A stretch of 64,000 bases of DNA, taken from contig OZ251571.1 of the NCBI GenBank assembly GCA_965243565.1, positions 496,001 to 560,000 of the forward strand, written 5' to 3'. The position numbers and the translations under genes were made by a program. How positions within the stretch are numbered: position 1 is the stretch's first letter; the number at the start of each line of letters is the position of its first letter. Below are positions 25,811-34,477 of this stretch, piece by piece. The DNA comes from CBDEVH01 sp965243565. Lineage in GTDB: Bacteria > Pseudomonadota > Gammaproteobacteria > Tethybacterales > Persebacteraceae. Below the pieces are notes generated by a model. It ran no database searches. It was not told the origin of the DNA and worked only from the letters and a program-made list of their open reading frames with translations.

Positions 25811-27058
25811 ATGAATAAGCATAATATAGTTATATTGGGTGCTGGTGTTGTGGGTGTTTCTGCCGCCTGTCAAATGCTTGCCCGCGGTTGGAATGTAATA
25901 TTAATCGACCAACAAGCAATGGCAATGGAAACATCGTATGGCAATTGCGGAATAGTCAGTGAAAGTGCTGCCGTGCCTTTTAACAACCCTACTTTGCCAT
26001 CGCAAATCCCGTCGTTAATGTTTGGCAATAACCCAGCACTTAGTTGGCGGTTGACAGATGTTATTGCTAATTTTTCATGGTCGTTAAAGTACCTATCGCA
26101 CTGTAGTTACGACTCTACAATCAAGCGGCTACAGCAGTTACATCCGCTTATCATTCGCGGGCGAGATTTACATTTGCAATGGTTAGAGCAATTGGGGTTA
26201 CAAGATCATATTCGTCAACACGATTGGATAAAATTGTATCGTACCGAAAAAAGTTTTAAGCAAACCATGCTGCTACAATCGTTGTGGAAAAAAATGGCTA
26301 TTCCACTCGATATTTTAGACAGCGAAGCCATCACGGAATTTTTACCGACGAATCCCTCTATTTATAAACGTGCCATAATGTTGAAAAAATCATTTGGCAT
26401 TGCCGACCCGGGGGCGGTAGTGCGAGCCTATGGTAATCAATTTATTGCCGATGGTGGGCGTTTTATAATGCAACGGGTGATGGGGCTTGTTCGCAATAAC
26501 AACGAATGGCAGATTAAACTAGACAATAACGAAATACGATCTGCCGAAAACGTGCTGATTGCGTTGGGACCTTGGAGTAAGGGATTTATGGACAGCATGG
26601 GTATTTCATTGCCGATGGCATTCGAGCGTGGATCGCACCGTCAATTTAAGATGGAACAAGCATTGCCAAGTGCTATATTTACCGACATTGATGGTGGTTA
26701 TAGTGCGGCTTTACAAAAAGACAACATCTTGCGAATAACCAGCGGCGTTTACTTCGCTAGTTTAAACGCACCTCCTCCAACGGCGCAATTAAACGCTGCC
26801 GAAAAACATTTAAAACAAGGCATAAAAGGCATTGGTGATGTGATTGGCAAAGATTGGCATGGTGCGCGCCCAACCATGCCCGACAGCTTGCCGGTTATTG
26901 GGTCTTGTGCAAATAATCTGTGGATAGCCAGTGGTAGCCAGCACATTGGTTTGATGTGTGGCCCTTCAATGGGAGAATGTATAGCCCAGATTATCAACGA
27001 CGAAAAGCCAACCGTCAATGCCGAAGGTTTTTCGCCTCGCCGTTTCGGCTTGGGCTAA
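25811..27058 (+). CDS. FAD-dependent D-amino-acid dehydrogenase-like oxidoreductase
   Basis: This 415-residue protein of the DAO family is close to DadA. It has the N-terminal FAD-binding VILGAGVVGVSAA, the ETSYGNCGIVSES block typical of DadA-type enzymes, and the C-terminal GARPTMPDSLPVIG followed by GSQHIGLMCGPSMGECIAQ. DadA oxidises D-amino acids to 2-oxo acids and passes electrons to the respiratory chain. The substrate is not certain, and hydroxyproline or other D-imino-acid oxidases look alike. No dadX racemase is adjacent. GATAAT (25796-25801) ends nine bases before the ATG. Confidence 0.85.
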   Translation: MNKHNIVILGAGVVGVSAACQMLARGWNVILIDQQAMAMETSYGNCGIVSESAAVPFNNPTLPSQIPSLMFGNNPALSWRLTDVIANFSWSLKYLSHCSYDSTIKRLQQLHPLIIRGRDLHLQWLEQLGLQDHIRQHDWIKLYRTEKSFKQTMLLQSLWKKMAIPLDILDSEAITEFLPTNPSIYKRAIMLKKSFGIADPGAVVRAYGNQFIADGGRFIMQRVMGLVRNNNEWQIKLDNNEIRSAENVLIALGPWSKGFMDSMGISLPMAFERGSHRQFKMEQALPSAIFTDIDGGYSAALQKDNILRITSGVYFASLNAPPPTAQLNAAEKHLKQGIKGIGDVIGKDWHGARPTMPDSLPVIGSCANNLWIASGSQHIGLMCGPSMGECIAQIINDEKPTVNAEGFSPRRFGLG

Positions 27059-27188
27059 GTGTCGATTTCTACCACTCTATCAAACCAACATGAGTAAAAA
27101 AAAGGCTATGGGCGTGTTGGCTGACTCTTATTTAATTTTTTGAACTATAAAAGCTCGGGAGAATCTAAAAAAATGGCAAATATCTCTA

Positions 27189-27215
27189 TTAGATTTAGTC
27201 AAAAAAAGATATAAT
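27189..27215 (+). promoter_or_regulatory. rplM operon promoter
   Basis: TATAAT (27210-27215) has a weak -35 (TTAGAT, 27189-27194; 15-base spacer). The leader would be about 35 bases. The rest of the 27059-27257 gap holds no gene that can be supported. CCAACA/TGTTGG arms flank a short open stretch near 27090-27120, with no T run directly after. Confidence 0.4.
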
Positions 27216-27257
27216 CACAGTCTTACAAAATTTTATATTAAAAATTTACAAAAATCG

Positions 27258-27692
27258 ATGAAAAAAACATACAGTGTAAAAGCAGGCGATATCACTCGTG
27301 ATTGGCTATTGTACGATGCTAGTGATGCCATATTAGGGCGTTTGGCAAGTATGGTGGCATTTCGTTTGCGTGGCAAAAACAAACCAATTTTTACGCCCCA
27401 TCTTGATGTGGGTGATTTTATTGTTATCGTCAATGCCGAAAAAATTCGTGTTACTGGCAATAAAGAATTCGACAAAATATATTATCGTCATTCCGGTTAT
27501 CCGGGTGGCCTCCGCGAGCAAACCTTGAAAGAGGTTCGTGAAAGGCATCCTGACCGTATTATCATGAGTGCCGTTCGTGGAATGTTACCAAAAGGTCCTT
27601 TAGGTCGACAAATGTTGTCAAAACTTAAAGTATATGCTGGTAGTGAGCATCCTCATTCAGCACAACAACCGCAACTACAATCTATTAAATAA
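27258..27692 (+). CDS. rplM: Large ribosomal subunit protein uL13
   Basis: L13 is an early assembly protein of the 50S subunit. The 144 residues include KTYSVKAGDITRDW, DASDAILGRLAS, FTPHLDVGDFIVIVNAEKI and the RGMLPKGPLGRQML signature. It is followed by rpsI with a one-base TAATG overlap, the order found in nearly all bacteria. In E. coli L13 represses its own operon; whether the leader here does so is not visible. Confidence 0.97.
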   Translation: MKKTYSVKAGDITRDWLLYDASDAILGRLASMVAFRLRGKNKPIFTPHLDVGDFIVIVNAEKIRVTGNKEFDKIYYRHSGYPGGLREQTLKEVRERHPDRIIMSAVRGMLPKGPLGRQMLSKLKVYAGSEHPHSAQQPQLQSIK

Positions 27693-28102
27693 TGTCTAAG
27701 AAAAAAGAACAAAAGATTGAACAAAATTACGGAACAGGTCGTCGTAAAACGGCTGTTGCTCGTGTTTTTCTTCGTTCCGGGACAGGTATTTTTACTGTTA
27801 ATCAAAAACCACTAGAGCAATTTTTTTCGCGCTTAAGTTCTCAAATTGTTGCCAAACAAGCGTTGGCACTAACCGAGCTCCTTGACAAATTTGATCTCTA
27901 CGCCACTGTTCGTGGTGGGGGTGAAAACGGGCAAGCCGAAGCCATTCGCCATGGTTTGGCACGTGCTTTGGTCGAGTACAACAGCGAGCTCAAGCCTGCT
28001 TTAAGAACGGCTGGCTTAATGACACGTGACTCTCGTTCGGTCGAGCGTAAAAAACCAGGCTTACGCAAAGCACGTCGTTCTAGACAATACTCTAAGCGTT
28101 AA
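27692..28102 (+). CDS. rpsI: Small ribosomal subunit protein uS9
   Basis: S9 contacts the P-site tRNA through its C-terminal tail. The 136 residues have YGTGRRKTAVARVFLR, VRGGGENGQAEAIRHGLARA and the basic tail PGLRKARRSRQYSKR with the conserved terminal Lys-Arg. A short Lys/Glu-rich extension (MSKKKEQKIEQN) precedes the family core. Translation is coupled to rplM. Confidence 0.97.
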   Translation: MSKKKEQKIEQNYGTGRRKTAVARVFLRSGTGIFTVNQKPLEQFFSRLSSQIVAKQALALTELLDKFDLYATVRGGGENGQAEAIRHGLARALVEYNSELKPALRTAGLMTRDSRSVERKKPGLRKARRSRQYSKR

Positions 28103-28103
28103 T

Positions 28104-29186
28104 ATGGCTAACGGAGAGGGTTGTCTTACGCCCTTTTCAGATAGCTCAGACAATGTCATTCGTGTTGCCATTGTTGGTGCAGCAGGCTATACTGGTTTAG
28201 AACTCGTTCGCCTGTTGGTGAACCACCCTAACGTTACCATTGTTGCTTTTTTTACTTCAAGCACAGCCGGTGATGCGGTTGTAACAAGACTGCCTTTTTT
28301 GCGTAACGATGCCCGCTACAAAAATGTTGTCTTCTCATCCATTGATTCTATTTTTGATTGTGACTGCGATGTCATGTTTTTTGCCACGCCCAATGGTGTT
28401 GCCATGAAAAACGCCGAGGCATTACTTGCAAAGAACAAAGTAATCATTGATTTAGGGGCAGATTTTCGTCTAAAAAACGCCGATACATACCGACAATGGT
28501 ATGGCGAGCATACCGCTCAAAACTTGCTATCGCAAGCGGTTTATGGCTTGTCCGAAGCCATGCGTGATGATATTAAAAGCGCAAATTTAATCGCTTGTCC
28601 GGGTTGTTATGCAACTACCATCGAACTTGCGCTCATCCCTTTATTTGCCAATAACCTAATAAACGGCAATATTATTGTTGATGCAAAATCGGGCGTTAGT
28701 GGTGCTGGTAAAAAAGCAGATCGCCCCGAGCTACTAATGGCAGAAATGTACGGCAATTACAAAGCCTATGCTACGCAAGGGCATAGACATCTACCCGAAA
28801 TCCAACAAACGCTCCAAATATTTGCAAAAACCCCATTGCCATCACTGACCTTTGTTCCGCATTTGTTGCCAATTGTGCGTGGCATCTATGCCAATTTGTA
28901 CATCCCTATTACACCTCATGACGACATTCATACACTCATAAGTGACTATTGGGCAGATGCGCCATTTATTAACGTCTTGCCTTTGGGTAGTGTTGCCGAA
29001 ATAACCAACGTTGCTCATAGCAATTATTTTGCGATGTCTTTGCACCCAATGTCGGAAAATATGCTAATGATATGTGCTACACTGGATAATCTCGTAAAAG
29101 GAGCAGCAGGGCAAGCGGTACAAAATATGAATATTCGATATAGATTGCCAGAGAAGGCAGGCTTGAACAACACCCAATTAAATTAA
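28104..29186 (+). CDS. argC: N-acetyl-gamma-glutamyl-phosphate reductase
   Basis: ArgC makes N-acetylglutamate semialdehyde, the third step of arginine synthesis. The 360-residue product has the NADP-binding VAIVGAAGYTGLELVRLL, the active-site IACPGCYATTIELAL with the catalytic Cys, and GKKADRPELLMAEMYGNYKAY. Start: the ATG at 28104, two bases after the rpsI stop, gives about 15 residues more than usual before the Rossmann motif, with no better start between. An upstream extension of the frame lies inside rpsI and is rejected. It is the third gene of the rplM operon. Confidence 0.95.
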   Translation: MANGEGCLTPFSDSSDNVIRVAIVGAAGYTGLELVRLLVNHPNVTIVAFFTSSTAGDAVVTRLPFLRNDARYKNVVFSSIDSIFDCDCDVMFFATPNGVAMKNAEALLAKNKVIIDLGADFRLKNADTYRQWYGEHTAQNLLSQAVYGLSEAMRDDIKSANLIACPGCYATTIELALIPLFANNLINGNIIVDAKSGVSGAGKKADRPELLMAEMYGNYKAYATQGHRHLPEIQQTLQIFAKTPLPSLTFVPHLLPIVRGIYANLYIPITPHDDIHTLISDYWADAPFINVLPLGSVAEITNVAHSNYFAMSLHPMSENMLMICATLDNLVKGAAGQAVQNMNIRYRLPEKAGLNNTQLN

Positions 29187-29188
29187 CC

Positions 29189-29908
29189 ATGCAATTGGCA
29201 TGGTTCAACATACTAAAACGCATTTATATCTTTTTGCGTGATGGGCAGATGCCTTATTTCCTCGCACTGCTTTGTTTTGCTTTAGTCGGCTGGCTTGTTT
29301 TTTTGGTTGGCGGTAGTGGACAAACTGAAAGCTACAACAGCATGGAAGCCAAAGTTAAAATCTACAAAGATGATGTTCGTGTGTTTTCAAAAGAACTTGC
29401 CAACCGTAATGTCGAAATCAATCAATTACGAATAAAAAACAAACTGAACGAAAAAATTATCGAAAGCCTCCAAAGACGTTTTAACGCACTCGAAAAAAAA
29501 TCACTCGAAAAAGAAGAAATAACCGAAACATATAAACGCATTTTATTAGGAAAACTATCGCAAGGCAGCGTTATTATTTACGGACTAGAGATAAACCCCA
29601 CTGCCAATAACGACTGGAATATAAACGCCATATTGACACGATTTGAACGCAAAAAAAAGTTTAAAGGCAGTTTTTATTTCAATATCACCACCGAAGAAAA
29701 AGAAGGTAATCGCTTACAGTACCGCCTTCCTGAAGAAAAAAACATCGCCATCGAATTTGTTAATCACCTAGAAGTTGACGAAACCGTTAGCCTATCAGCC
29801 AGTGCTAGTATTGTCGAATTAAATCTGGTTGTACTAGACAATAAAGGCAAAGAAGTCGTCAGCGAAACCCTTATACTCGACGACGTTATAGAAGCCAGTG
29901 AAGAGTAA
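29189..29908 (+). CDS. Single-span membrane protein with coiled coil, DUF6776-like
   Basis: The 239-residue protein has one span at about 22-42 (PYFLALLCFALVGWLVFLVG). A coiled-coil stretch follows (about 50-120, rich in Lys, Glu, Asn, Leu), then a beta-rich C-terminal domain of about 110 residues containing GLEINPTANNDWNINAI. This plan, and the position just after argC, resemble the gammaproteobacterial DUF6776 proteins; the match is from memory and not certain. Start: the ATG at 29189 or the ATG at 29249 (just before the span) are both possible. Function is unknown; an inner-membrane protein with a periplasmic domain is likely. Confidence 0.7.
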   Translation: MQLAWFNILKRIYIFLRDGQMPYFLALLCFALVGWLVFLVGGSGQTESYNSMEAKVKIYKDDVRVFSKELANRNVEINQLRIKNKLNEKIIESLQRRFNALEKKSLEKEEITETYKRILLGKLSQGSVIIYGLEINPTANNDWNINAILTRFERKKKFKGSFYFNITTEEKEGNRLQYRLPEEKNIAIEFVNHLEVDETVSLSASASIVELNLVVLDNKGKEVVSETLILDDVIEASEE

Positions 29909-29920
29909 AACAGCCATACT

Positions 29921-31429
29921 ATGCCACTAGCCATTATCAACAGCCGTGCGTTAATAGGAGTGCGTGCTACATCTGTTAATGTCGAAGTCCACATTAGCGG
30001 CGGTTTGCCTAAAGTAAACATTGTTGGCTTACCCGAAACCGAAGTCAGGGAATCGCGAGATCGGGTACGATCAGCAATACTTCACAATCGTTTTACCTTT
30101 CCACAAGGGCGAATCACGGTTAATTTAGCCCCTGCTAACCTACCAAAAGAAGGCGGGCGTTACGACCTACCCATTGCCATTGGTATTTTAATGGCAAGCA
30201 AGCAGCTGGCAAAAGTTGATACATCGCATTACGAATTTGCTGCCGAATTAGCACTAGACGGACGTATGCGCAGCTGTGGGGGATCTTTGCCTATGGTATT
30301 AGCCGCCTCTGCTGAAAACAAAATATTTATAATGGCACCTGAAGATGCCAAAATTGCCGCATTGGCAAATATTAAAGTATTAATGGCAAATTCATTGCTT
30401 GAAGTCTGTGCTCACTTACTCGGACAAAAAGAATTAGCCGTCGCCGTTCCCGATGTCAATTCTAAAAAAACCGAATACGCTTGCTTTAGCGAGGTAAAAG
30501 GGCAACCTTTGGTAAAACGTGCGTTAAAAGTTGCCGCTGCCGGTGGGCATAGCATGATAATGCTCGGCTCTCCTGGCAGTGGTAAAACCATGCTCGCCTC
30601 GCGTTTTGTCGGACTGATGCCTGCTTTAACCAACAAAGAAGCCCTAGAAACAGCCGCTGTCTATTCATTAATCAACCAAGACATTGATGCCACAAAATTC
30701 CGTGAACGTCCTTATAGAGCACCTCATCATTCTGCATCCGCCGCGGCTTTGGTCGGTGGTGGCAGCAAAGCCCAACCGGGGGAGATTTCTCTTGCACACA
30801 ACGGCGTATTGTTTTTAGACGAATTTCCAGAATTTAATCGCAACGTTCTCGAAGCCCTAAGAGAACCGCTCGAAGTTGGATCGGTTATCGTATCGCGGGC
30901 AGCAGCACGGGCAGAATACCCCGCAGGGTTTCAGCTTATAGCCGCTATGAATCCTTGCCCATGTGGGTATTGGGGGCACAAGCAAAAACAGTGCCACTGC
31001 ACGCCACAGCAAGTATTACGCTACCGCAATAAAATTTCAGGACCATTACTCGACAGAATAGACATTCATATGGAAGTCCCTACTTTAACGCAAGACGAAA
31101 TCATCGAAACCACTACCAAAGCCGAAACCAGTGCCGACATACGTCAACAAACCGCCAGTGCAAGGCGATACCAAATCGACCGTCAAGGCTTATTAAACGC
31201 CCGTCTAACTGTGGTCGGCTTAGAACGATATTGTGGTATTGACGAAAAAGCACAACAGCTGATGCGACGTGCCACCGAGCAGCTAAACCTATCAGCCCGT
31301 GCGTATCATCGAATTTTAAAAATTTCTCGTACCATTGCCGACATCGAACAAGAAGAAGAAATTTCAGCGCAACACCTAGCCGAAGCCATTCAGCTACGTC
31401 GTTCTGTGTTTGTGCAAAACATTGCGTAA
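29921..31429 (+). CDS. comM: ComM/YifB-type AAA+ ATPase (Mg chelatase-like)
   Basis: ComM is a hexameric branch-migration helicase that widens integrated single strands during natural transformation. The 502-residue protein has an N-terminal Lon-type domain (IVGLPETEVRESRDRVRSA, GRITVNLAPANLPKEG). The AAA domain follows, with GSPGSGKTML near 213, RPYRAPHHSASAAALVGGG and VLFLDEFPEF. A zinc-ribbon-like MNPCPCGYWG insert with further Cys precedes a C-terminal helical bundle. The family is widespread even in non-competent bacteria. It is in the rplM-argC operon, three bases before trmL. Confidence 0.95.
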   Translation: MPLAIINSRALIGVRATSVNVEVHISGGLPKVNIVGLPETEVRESRDRVRSAILHNRFTFPQGRITVNLAPANLPKEGGRYDLPIAIGILMASKQLAKVDTSHYEFAAELALDGRMRSCGGSLPMVLAASAENKIFIMAPEDAKIAALANIKVLMANSLLEVCAHLLGQKELAVAVPDVNSKKTEYACFSEVKGQPLVKRALKVAAAGGHSMIMLGSPGSGKTMLASRFVGLMPALTNKEALETAAVYSLINQDIDATKFRERPYRAPHHSASAAALVGGGSKAQPGEISLAHNGVLFLDEFPEFNRNVLEALREPLEVGSVIVSRAAARAEYPAGFQLIAAMNPCPCGYWGHKQKQCHCTPQQVLRYRNKISGPLLDRIDIHMEVPTLTQDEIIETTTKAETSADIRQQTASARRYQIDRQGLLNARLTVVGLERYCGIDEKAQQLMRRATEQLNLSARAYHRILKISRTIADIEQEEEISAQHLAEAIQLRRSVFVQNIA

Positions 31430-31432
31430 AAC

Positions 31433-31912
31433 ATGTTTCACATTGTATTGGTTAATCCAGAAATCCCCCCTAACACCGGTAACATCATCCGTCTATCAGC
31501 CAATATCGGTATGCACTTACATTTGGTTGAGCCTATGGGTTTTGTTATCAACGACAAGAATTTACGCCGTGCAGGCTTAGACTACCACGAAGCCGCTCAT
31601 ATAAAAATACACCCAAATTTAGAAACCGCTTATGCCCACTGTGGCAACGGCAGGCGATTTGCTCTAACTGGACAAGGCAAAACCCGTTACGACACCATCT
31701 CTTTTAAAAAAGATGATATATTTTTAATGGGATGTGAATCAATTGGTTTGTCTGAAGAAATTATCAACAGCATACCTCAATCGCAGCGGTTGTATATTCC
31801 TATGCAACAGGGCAGCCGTAGTTTTAATTTATCAAACGCCACTGCCATTATAACTCTAGAAGCATGGCGACAAAATAATTTTATTGGTGCGGCAGATGAA
31901 AACAATTATTAG
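31433..31912 (+). CDS. trmL: tRNA (cytidine/uridine-34-2'-O)-methyltransferase TrmL
   Basis: TrmL methylates the ribose of the wobble base in two leucine tRNAs. The 159-residue protein shows the SPOUT knot motifs: VLVNPEIPPNTGNIIRLSAN, LRRAGLDYHE, MGCESIGL and PMQQGSRSFNLSNATAI. The length is typical (E. coli 157). It is the last gene of the operon; no T-tailed hairpin is seen before the convergent ppx/gppA gene. Confidence 0.95.
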   Translation: MFHIVLVNPEIPPNTGNIIRLSANIGMHLHLVEPMGFVINDKNLRRAGLDYHEAAHIKIHPNLETAYAHCGNGRRFALTGQGKTRYDTISFKKDDIFLMGCESIGLSEEIINSIPQSQRLYIPMQQGSRSFNLSNATAIITLEAWRQNNFIGAADENNY

Positions 31913-31959
31913 TTTTGCCAAACAGTCGCACTCTTTTGAGCAACTGTTTCGAGTAACTG

Positions 31960-32823
31960 TTAACAACTTAACATCTGATAAATAATGGCATCGCTGAGCC
32001 CGCCTTGCACAATGTCAATATGGGGTAGGGTGCTACTTTTTAGTGCTGCCTTATAAATATCAATCGCCATTTCTATATTGGCAACGGTATCAGGGGGGAA
32101 ATTATAAAGCCGCGAAATATCGCCAACCGCCATGTTTTTTAATTTTTTTTGCTCTTGTGTTAAAGCGGCTTGAGTAAGAGTACCCCTACACATATTTTTA
32201 AGTAAGGCAATACTGCCACCACTAGCGGTTAGGTGTTGCACATCACAGTCATTTTTAGCAGACTTTATCCATTGACAAAAAGCCTTTATATGATCGGCAC
32301 TATTGGTAGGATCGTGAGCAGTACCCACTAAAAAACTGGATTGATTAATCAACTGGTTATTGCGAATGACAGCACAATCTGTCGAGCCGCCCCCAACATC
32401 TAGGTTAATAACAGTAGAGTTTTGGTACTGTTGCCCTGCCAACAAACCAATGATAGTGGCTTCTTCTTCGCCACTTAAGCAATAAACTGTTAGATCTGTA
32501 TTGTTTTTTAATTGCTCAATAATTTTGGTAGAATTTTTGGCACTTCTTAACGCAGCGGTTGCTACCGCTCGTGTTTTTATCGGGGCAAAAGTACCAATAA
32601 TTAATTGCATTGCAGCTATTGTTTTTTCGAGTCGGGTAATTGTTTTTACACTAAGGCTTTGTTGAGGGTGCGAAAAAACCTCCGCTCCCAATGGCAATGG
32701 AATGCGAATAAAAGTGTCAGTAATCCATTGGTTTTGTTGATCAGGATGGGCTATATGCAGTCGTGTGGCATTGGAGCCGATATCAATAACAGCGTATCGT
32801 TGTACTGCCGTTACTTTAGACAT
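31960..32823 (-). CDS. Ppx/GppA family exopolyphosphatase
   Basis: This 287-residue member of the actin-like phosphatase family hydrolyses polyphosphate or pppGpp. It has VIDIGSNATRLHIA, VATAALRSAKN, YCLSGEEEATI and INLDVGGGSTDCAV. It contains only the two actin-like domains, without the C-terminal HD-type domain of full E. coli Ppx/GppA, so the substrate is open. The reading frame is open to 32919, but the ATG at 32823 fits the family and overlaps ychF by eight bases. TldD-like overlaps of this kind imply coupling to ychF. Confidence 0.88.
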   Translation of the reverse strand: MSKVTAVQRYAVIDIGSNATRLHIAHPDQQNQWITDTFIRIPLPLGAEVFSHPQQSLSVKTITRLEKTIAAMQLIIGTFAPIKTRAVATAALRSAKNSTKIIEQLKNNTDLTVYCLSGEEEATIIGLLAGQQYQNSTVINLDVGGGSTDCAVIRNNQLINQSSFLVGTAHDPTNSADHIKAFCQWIKSAKNDCDVQHLTASGGSIALLKNMCRGTLTQAALTQEQKKLKNMAVGDISRLYNFPPDTVANIEMAIDIYKAALKSSTLPHIDIVQGGLSDAIIYQMLSC

Positions 32824-33907
32824 TAAATCTAAAGTGCATGACATCCCCGTCTTCAACAATATACTCTTTTCCTTCAAGCCGAATTTTGCCTGCTTCGCGT
32901 GCTTTGACTTCGGTGGCATGGTCTAAATAAACCTGCCAGTTAATAACTTCTGCTCGAATAAACCCACGTTCAAAATCTTCATGAATAGCCGCTGCTGCTC
33001 GTGGGGCAGTGGTATTTTTGCGGATGGTCCATGCCCTTGCTTCTTTTGGCCCCACTGTAAAATACGTCATCAATCCGAGTAAATCAAAAGCTTCACGTAT
33101 CAGGCGACTCAAACCCGTTTCACGAATATTCATCGATTGTAAATATTCAATTTTTTCTTCTTCTGTCCAATCGACAATATCTGCTTCTGTTTGTACACAA
33201 ATGGGAATCACCGGCACGCCTTCGTTTTTGGCATAAGCTTGTACTGCTTCTAAATGCGGGTTATCCTCGATACCGTTGTCCATACAGTTGGCAACATAAA
33301 ACATTCGCTTTAAGGTAAGTAAGCACAGCGGTTTAATAACCGCTTGTTCTTTTTCGGTTAGTTCACATGACCGTGCGACTAATCCTGCCTTTAGATGGTT
33401 GTGTAGTTTTTCGGCAGCGGAAAAAATAACTTGTGCTTCCTTATCGCCAGATTTTGCTGTCTTTCTATGGCGATTCAATGTATTTTCTACTGTTGATAAA
33501 TCTGCCATTACTAATTCTAGATTAATAACCTCAATATCATCAACGGGGTTAATACAATTATGCACATGTACAATATTGTCGTCTTCAAAGCACCGCACGA
33601 CATGAATAATGCCATCTGTCTCACGAATATGAGATAAAAAGCGATTGCCTAGCCCAGCATTATCAGACGCTCCTTTAACCAAGCCCGCAATATCGACAAA
33701 TTCAACCGGTGCAAAAATAATTTTTGCTGATGATGCGATTTTGGCAAGTTCTTTTAACCGAAAATCGATCAGTTCAACCATGCCGATATTCGGCTCTATG
33801 GTACAGAAAGGGTAATTTTCAGACTGTGCACCAGCATTGGTCAGTGCATTAAAAAGGGTGGATTTCCCCACGTTGGGAAGCCCAACAATACCGCAAGCAA
33901 GCCCCAT
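32816..33907 (-). CDS. ychF: Ribosome-binding ATPase YchF
   Basis: YchF is an Obg-family P-loop protein that prefers ATP over GTP. The 363-residue product has GIVGLPNVGKSTLFNALT (Lys15), DIAGLVKGAS, a coiled-coil insert and a C-terminal TGS domain (TYFTVGPKEARAW, RGFIRAEVI, VEDGDVMHFRFNV). It lies two bases after pth on the same strand, the conserved pth-ychF pair. Confidence 0.97.
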   Translation of the reverse strand: MGLACGIVGLPNVGKSTLFNALTNAGAQSENYPFCTIEPNIGMVELIDFRLKELAKIASSAKIIFAPVEFVDIAGLVKGASDNAGLGNRFLSHIRETDGIIHVVRCFEDDNIVHVHNCINPVDDIEVINLELVMADLSTVENTLNRHRKTAKSGDKEAQVIFSAAEKLHNHLKAGLVARSCELTEKEQAVIKPLCLLTLKRMFYVANCMDNGIEDNPHLEAVQAYAKNEGVPVIPICVQTEADIVDWTEEEKIEYLQSMNIRETGLSRLIREAFDLLGLMTYFTVGPKEARAWTIRKNTTAPRAAAAIHEDFERGFIRAEVINWQVYLDHATEVKAREAGKIRLEGKEYIVEDGDVMHFRFNV

Positions 33908-33909
33908 AA

Positions 33910-34473
33910 TTATTTATTTTCGCTATGTATATTTTTCATGGCATTATTATAATCGCCGTTGGCAATAAAATGCCAGCAATCTAATGCACGATTCAAACTA
34001 TTATCGATTACTTCTTGCTCTAAAGACGAGGCAGCGGCAAGAACGTGGTCGGACACCGCACCAAAAGCAGGCTTACCGACACCAATACGCAACCGCCAAT
34101 AATCTGCATTTCCAAGCCGTTGCGAAATATCACGCAAGCCATTATGCCCGGCATGACCGCCACCTTTTTTTAGTTTAACAATCCCCGCTGCCAAATCAAC
34201 CTCGTCATGCACCACCAAAATTTCGGTAATCGGTATTTGATAAAACTGCACAGCAGCAAGCACGCTAAAACCACTGTTATTCATAAACGTCTGTGGCTTG
34301 AGTAAACGAATTTTTTGTGACGTAATCGCTTCATCGGCATCAAACTTTTTTTTATAGGCAAAATTGGTTTCGCTTATGGTTGCCAGCGAATCCAAAAACC
34401 AAAAACCAGCATTATGGCGAGTTTTAACATACTGATTGCCCGGATTGCCAAGCCCAACTACAAGCATTGTCAT
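33910..34473 (-). CDS. pth: Peptidyl-tRNA hydrolase
   Basis: Pth recycles tRNA from peptidyl-tRNAs released early. The 187 residues start VVGLGNPGNQYVKTRHNAG with catalytic His20, and continue with PQTFMNNSG, VVHDEVDLAAG and KKGGGHAGHNGLR. The ATG at 34473 fits the family start. A GTG 16 codons earlier lies inside the upstream glutamine synthetase gene and is rejected. Only four bases separate the two genes. The rplY and prs genes often found upstream are absent. Confidence 0.96.
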   Translation of the reverse strand: MTMLVVGLGNPGNQYVKTRHNAGFWFLDSLATISETNFAYKKKFDADEAITSQKIRLLKPQTFMNNSGFSVLAAVQFYQIPITEILVVHDEVDLAAGIVKLKKGGGHAGHNGLRDISQRLGNADYWRLRIGVGKPAFGAVSDHVLAAASSLEQEVIDNSLNRALDCWHFIANGDYNNAMKNIHSENK

Positions 34474-34477
34474 TTTT

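Noticed and set aside
25569..25811. Hydrophobic 80-codon frame across the rpoH leader
   Set aside because: It overlaps the rpoH start antisense, has no ribosome binding site, and is explained by T-rich sequence.
27091..27144. Seventeen-codon frame beginning MSKKKAMGVLADSYLIF before rplM
   Set aside because: No ribosome binding site and no known small protein; the frame is short enough to be chance in the leader region.
27399..27410. CCCCATCT inside rplM as a second sigma-32 -10 element
   Set aside because: It is in coding sequence and has no CTTGAA at the required distance.
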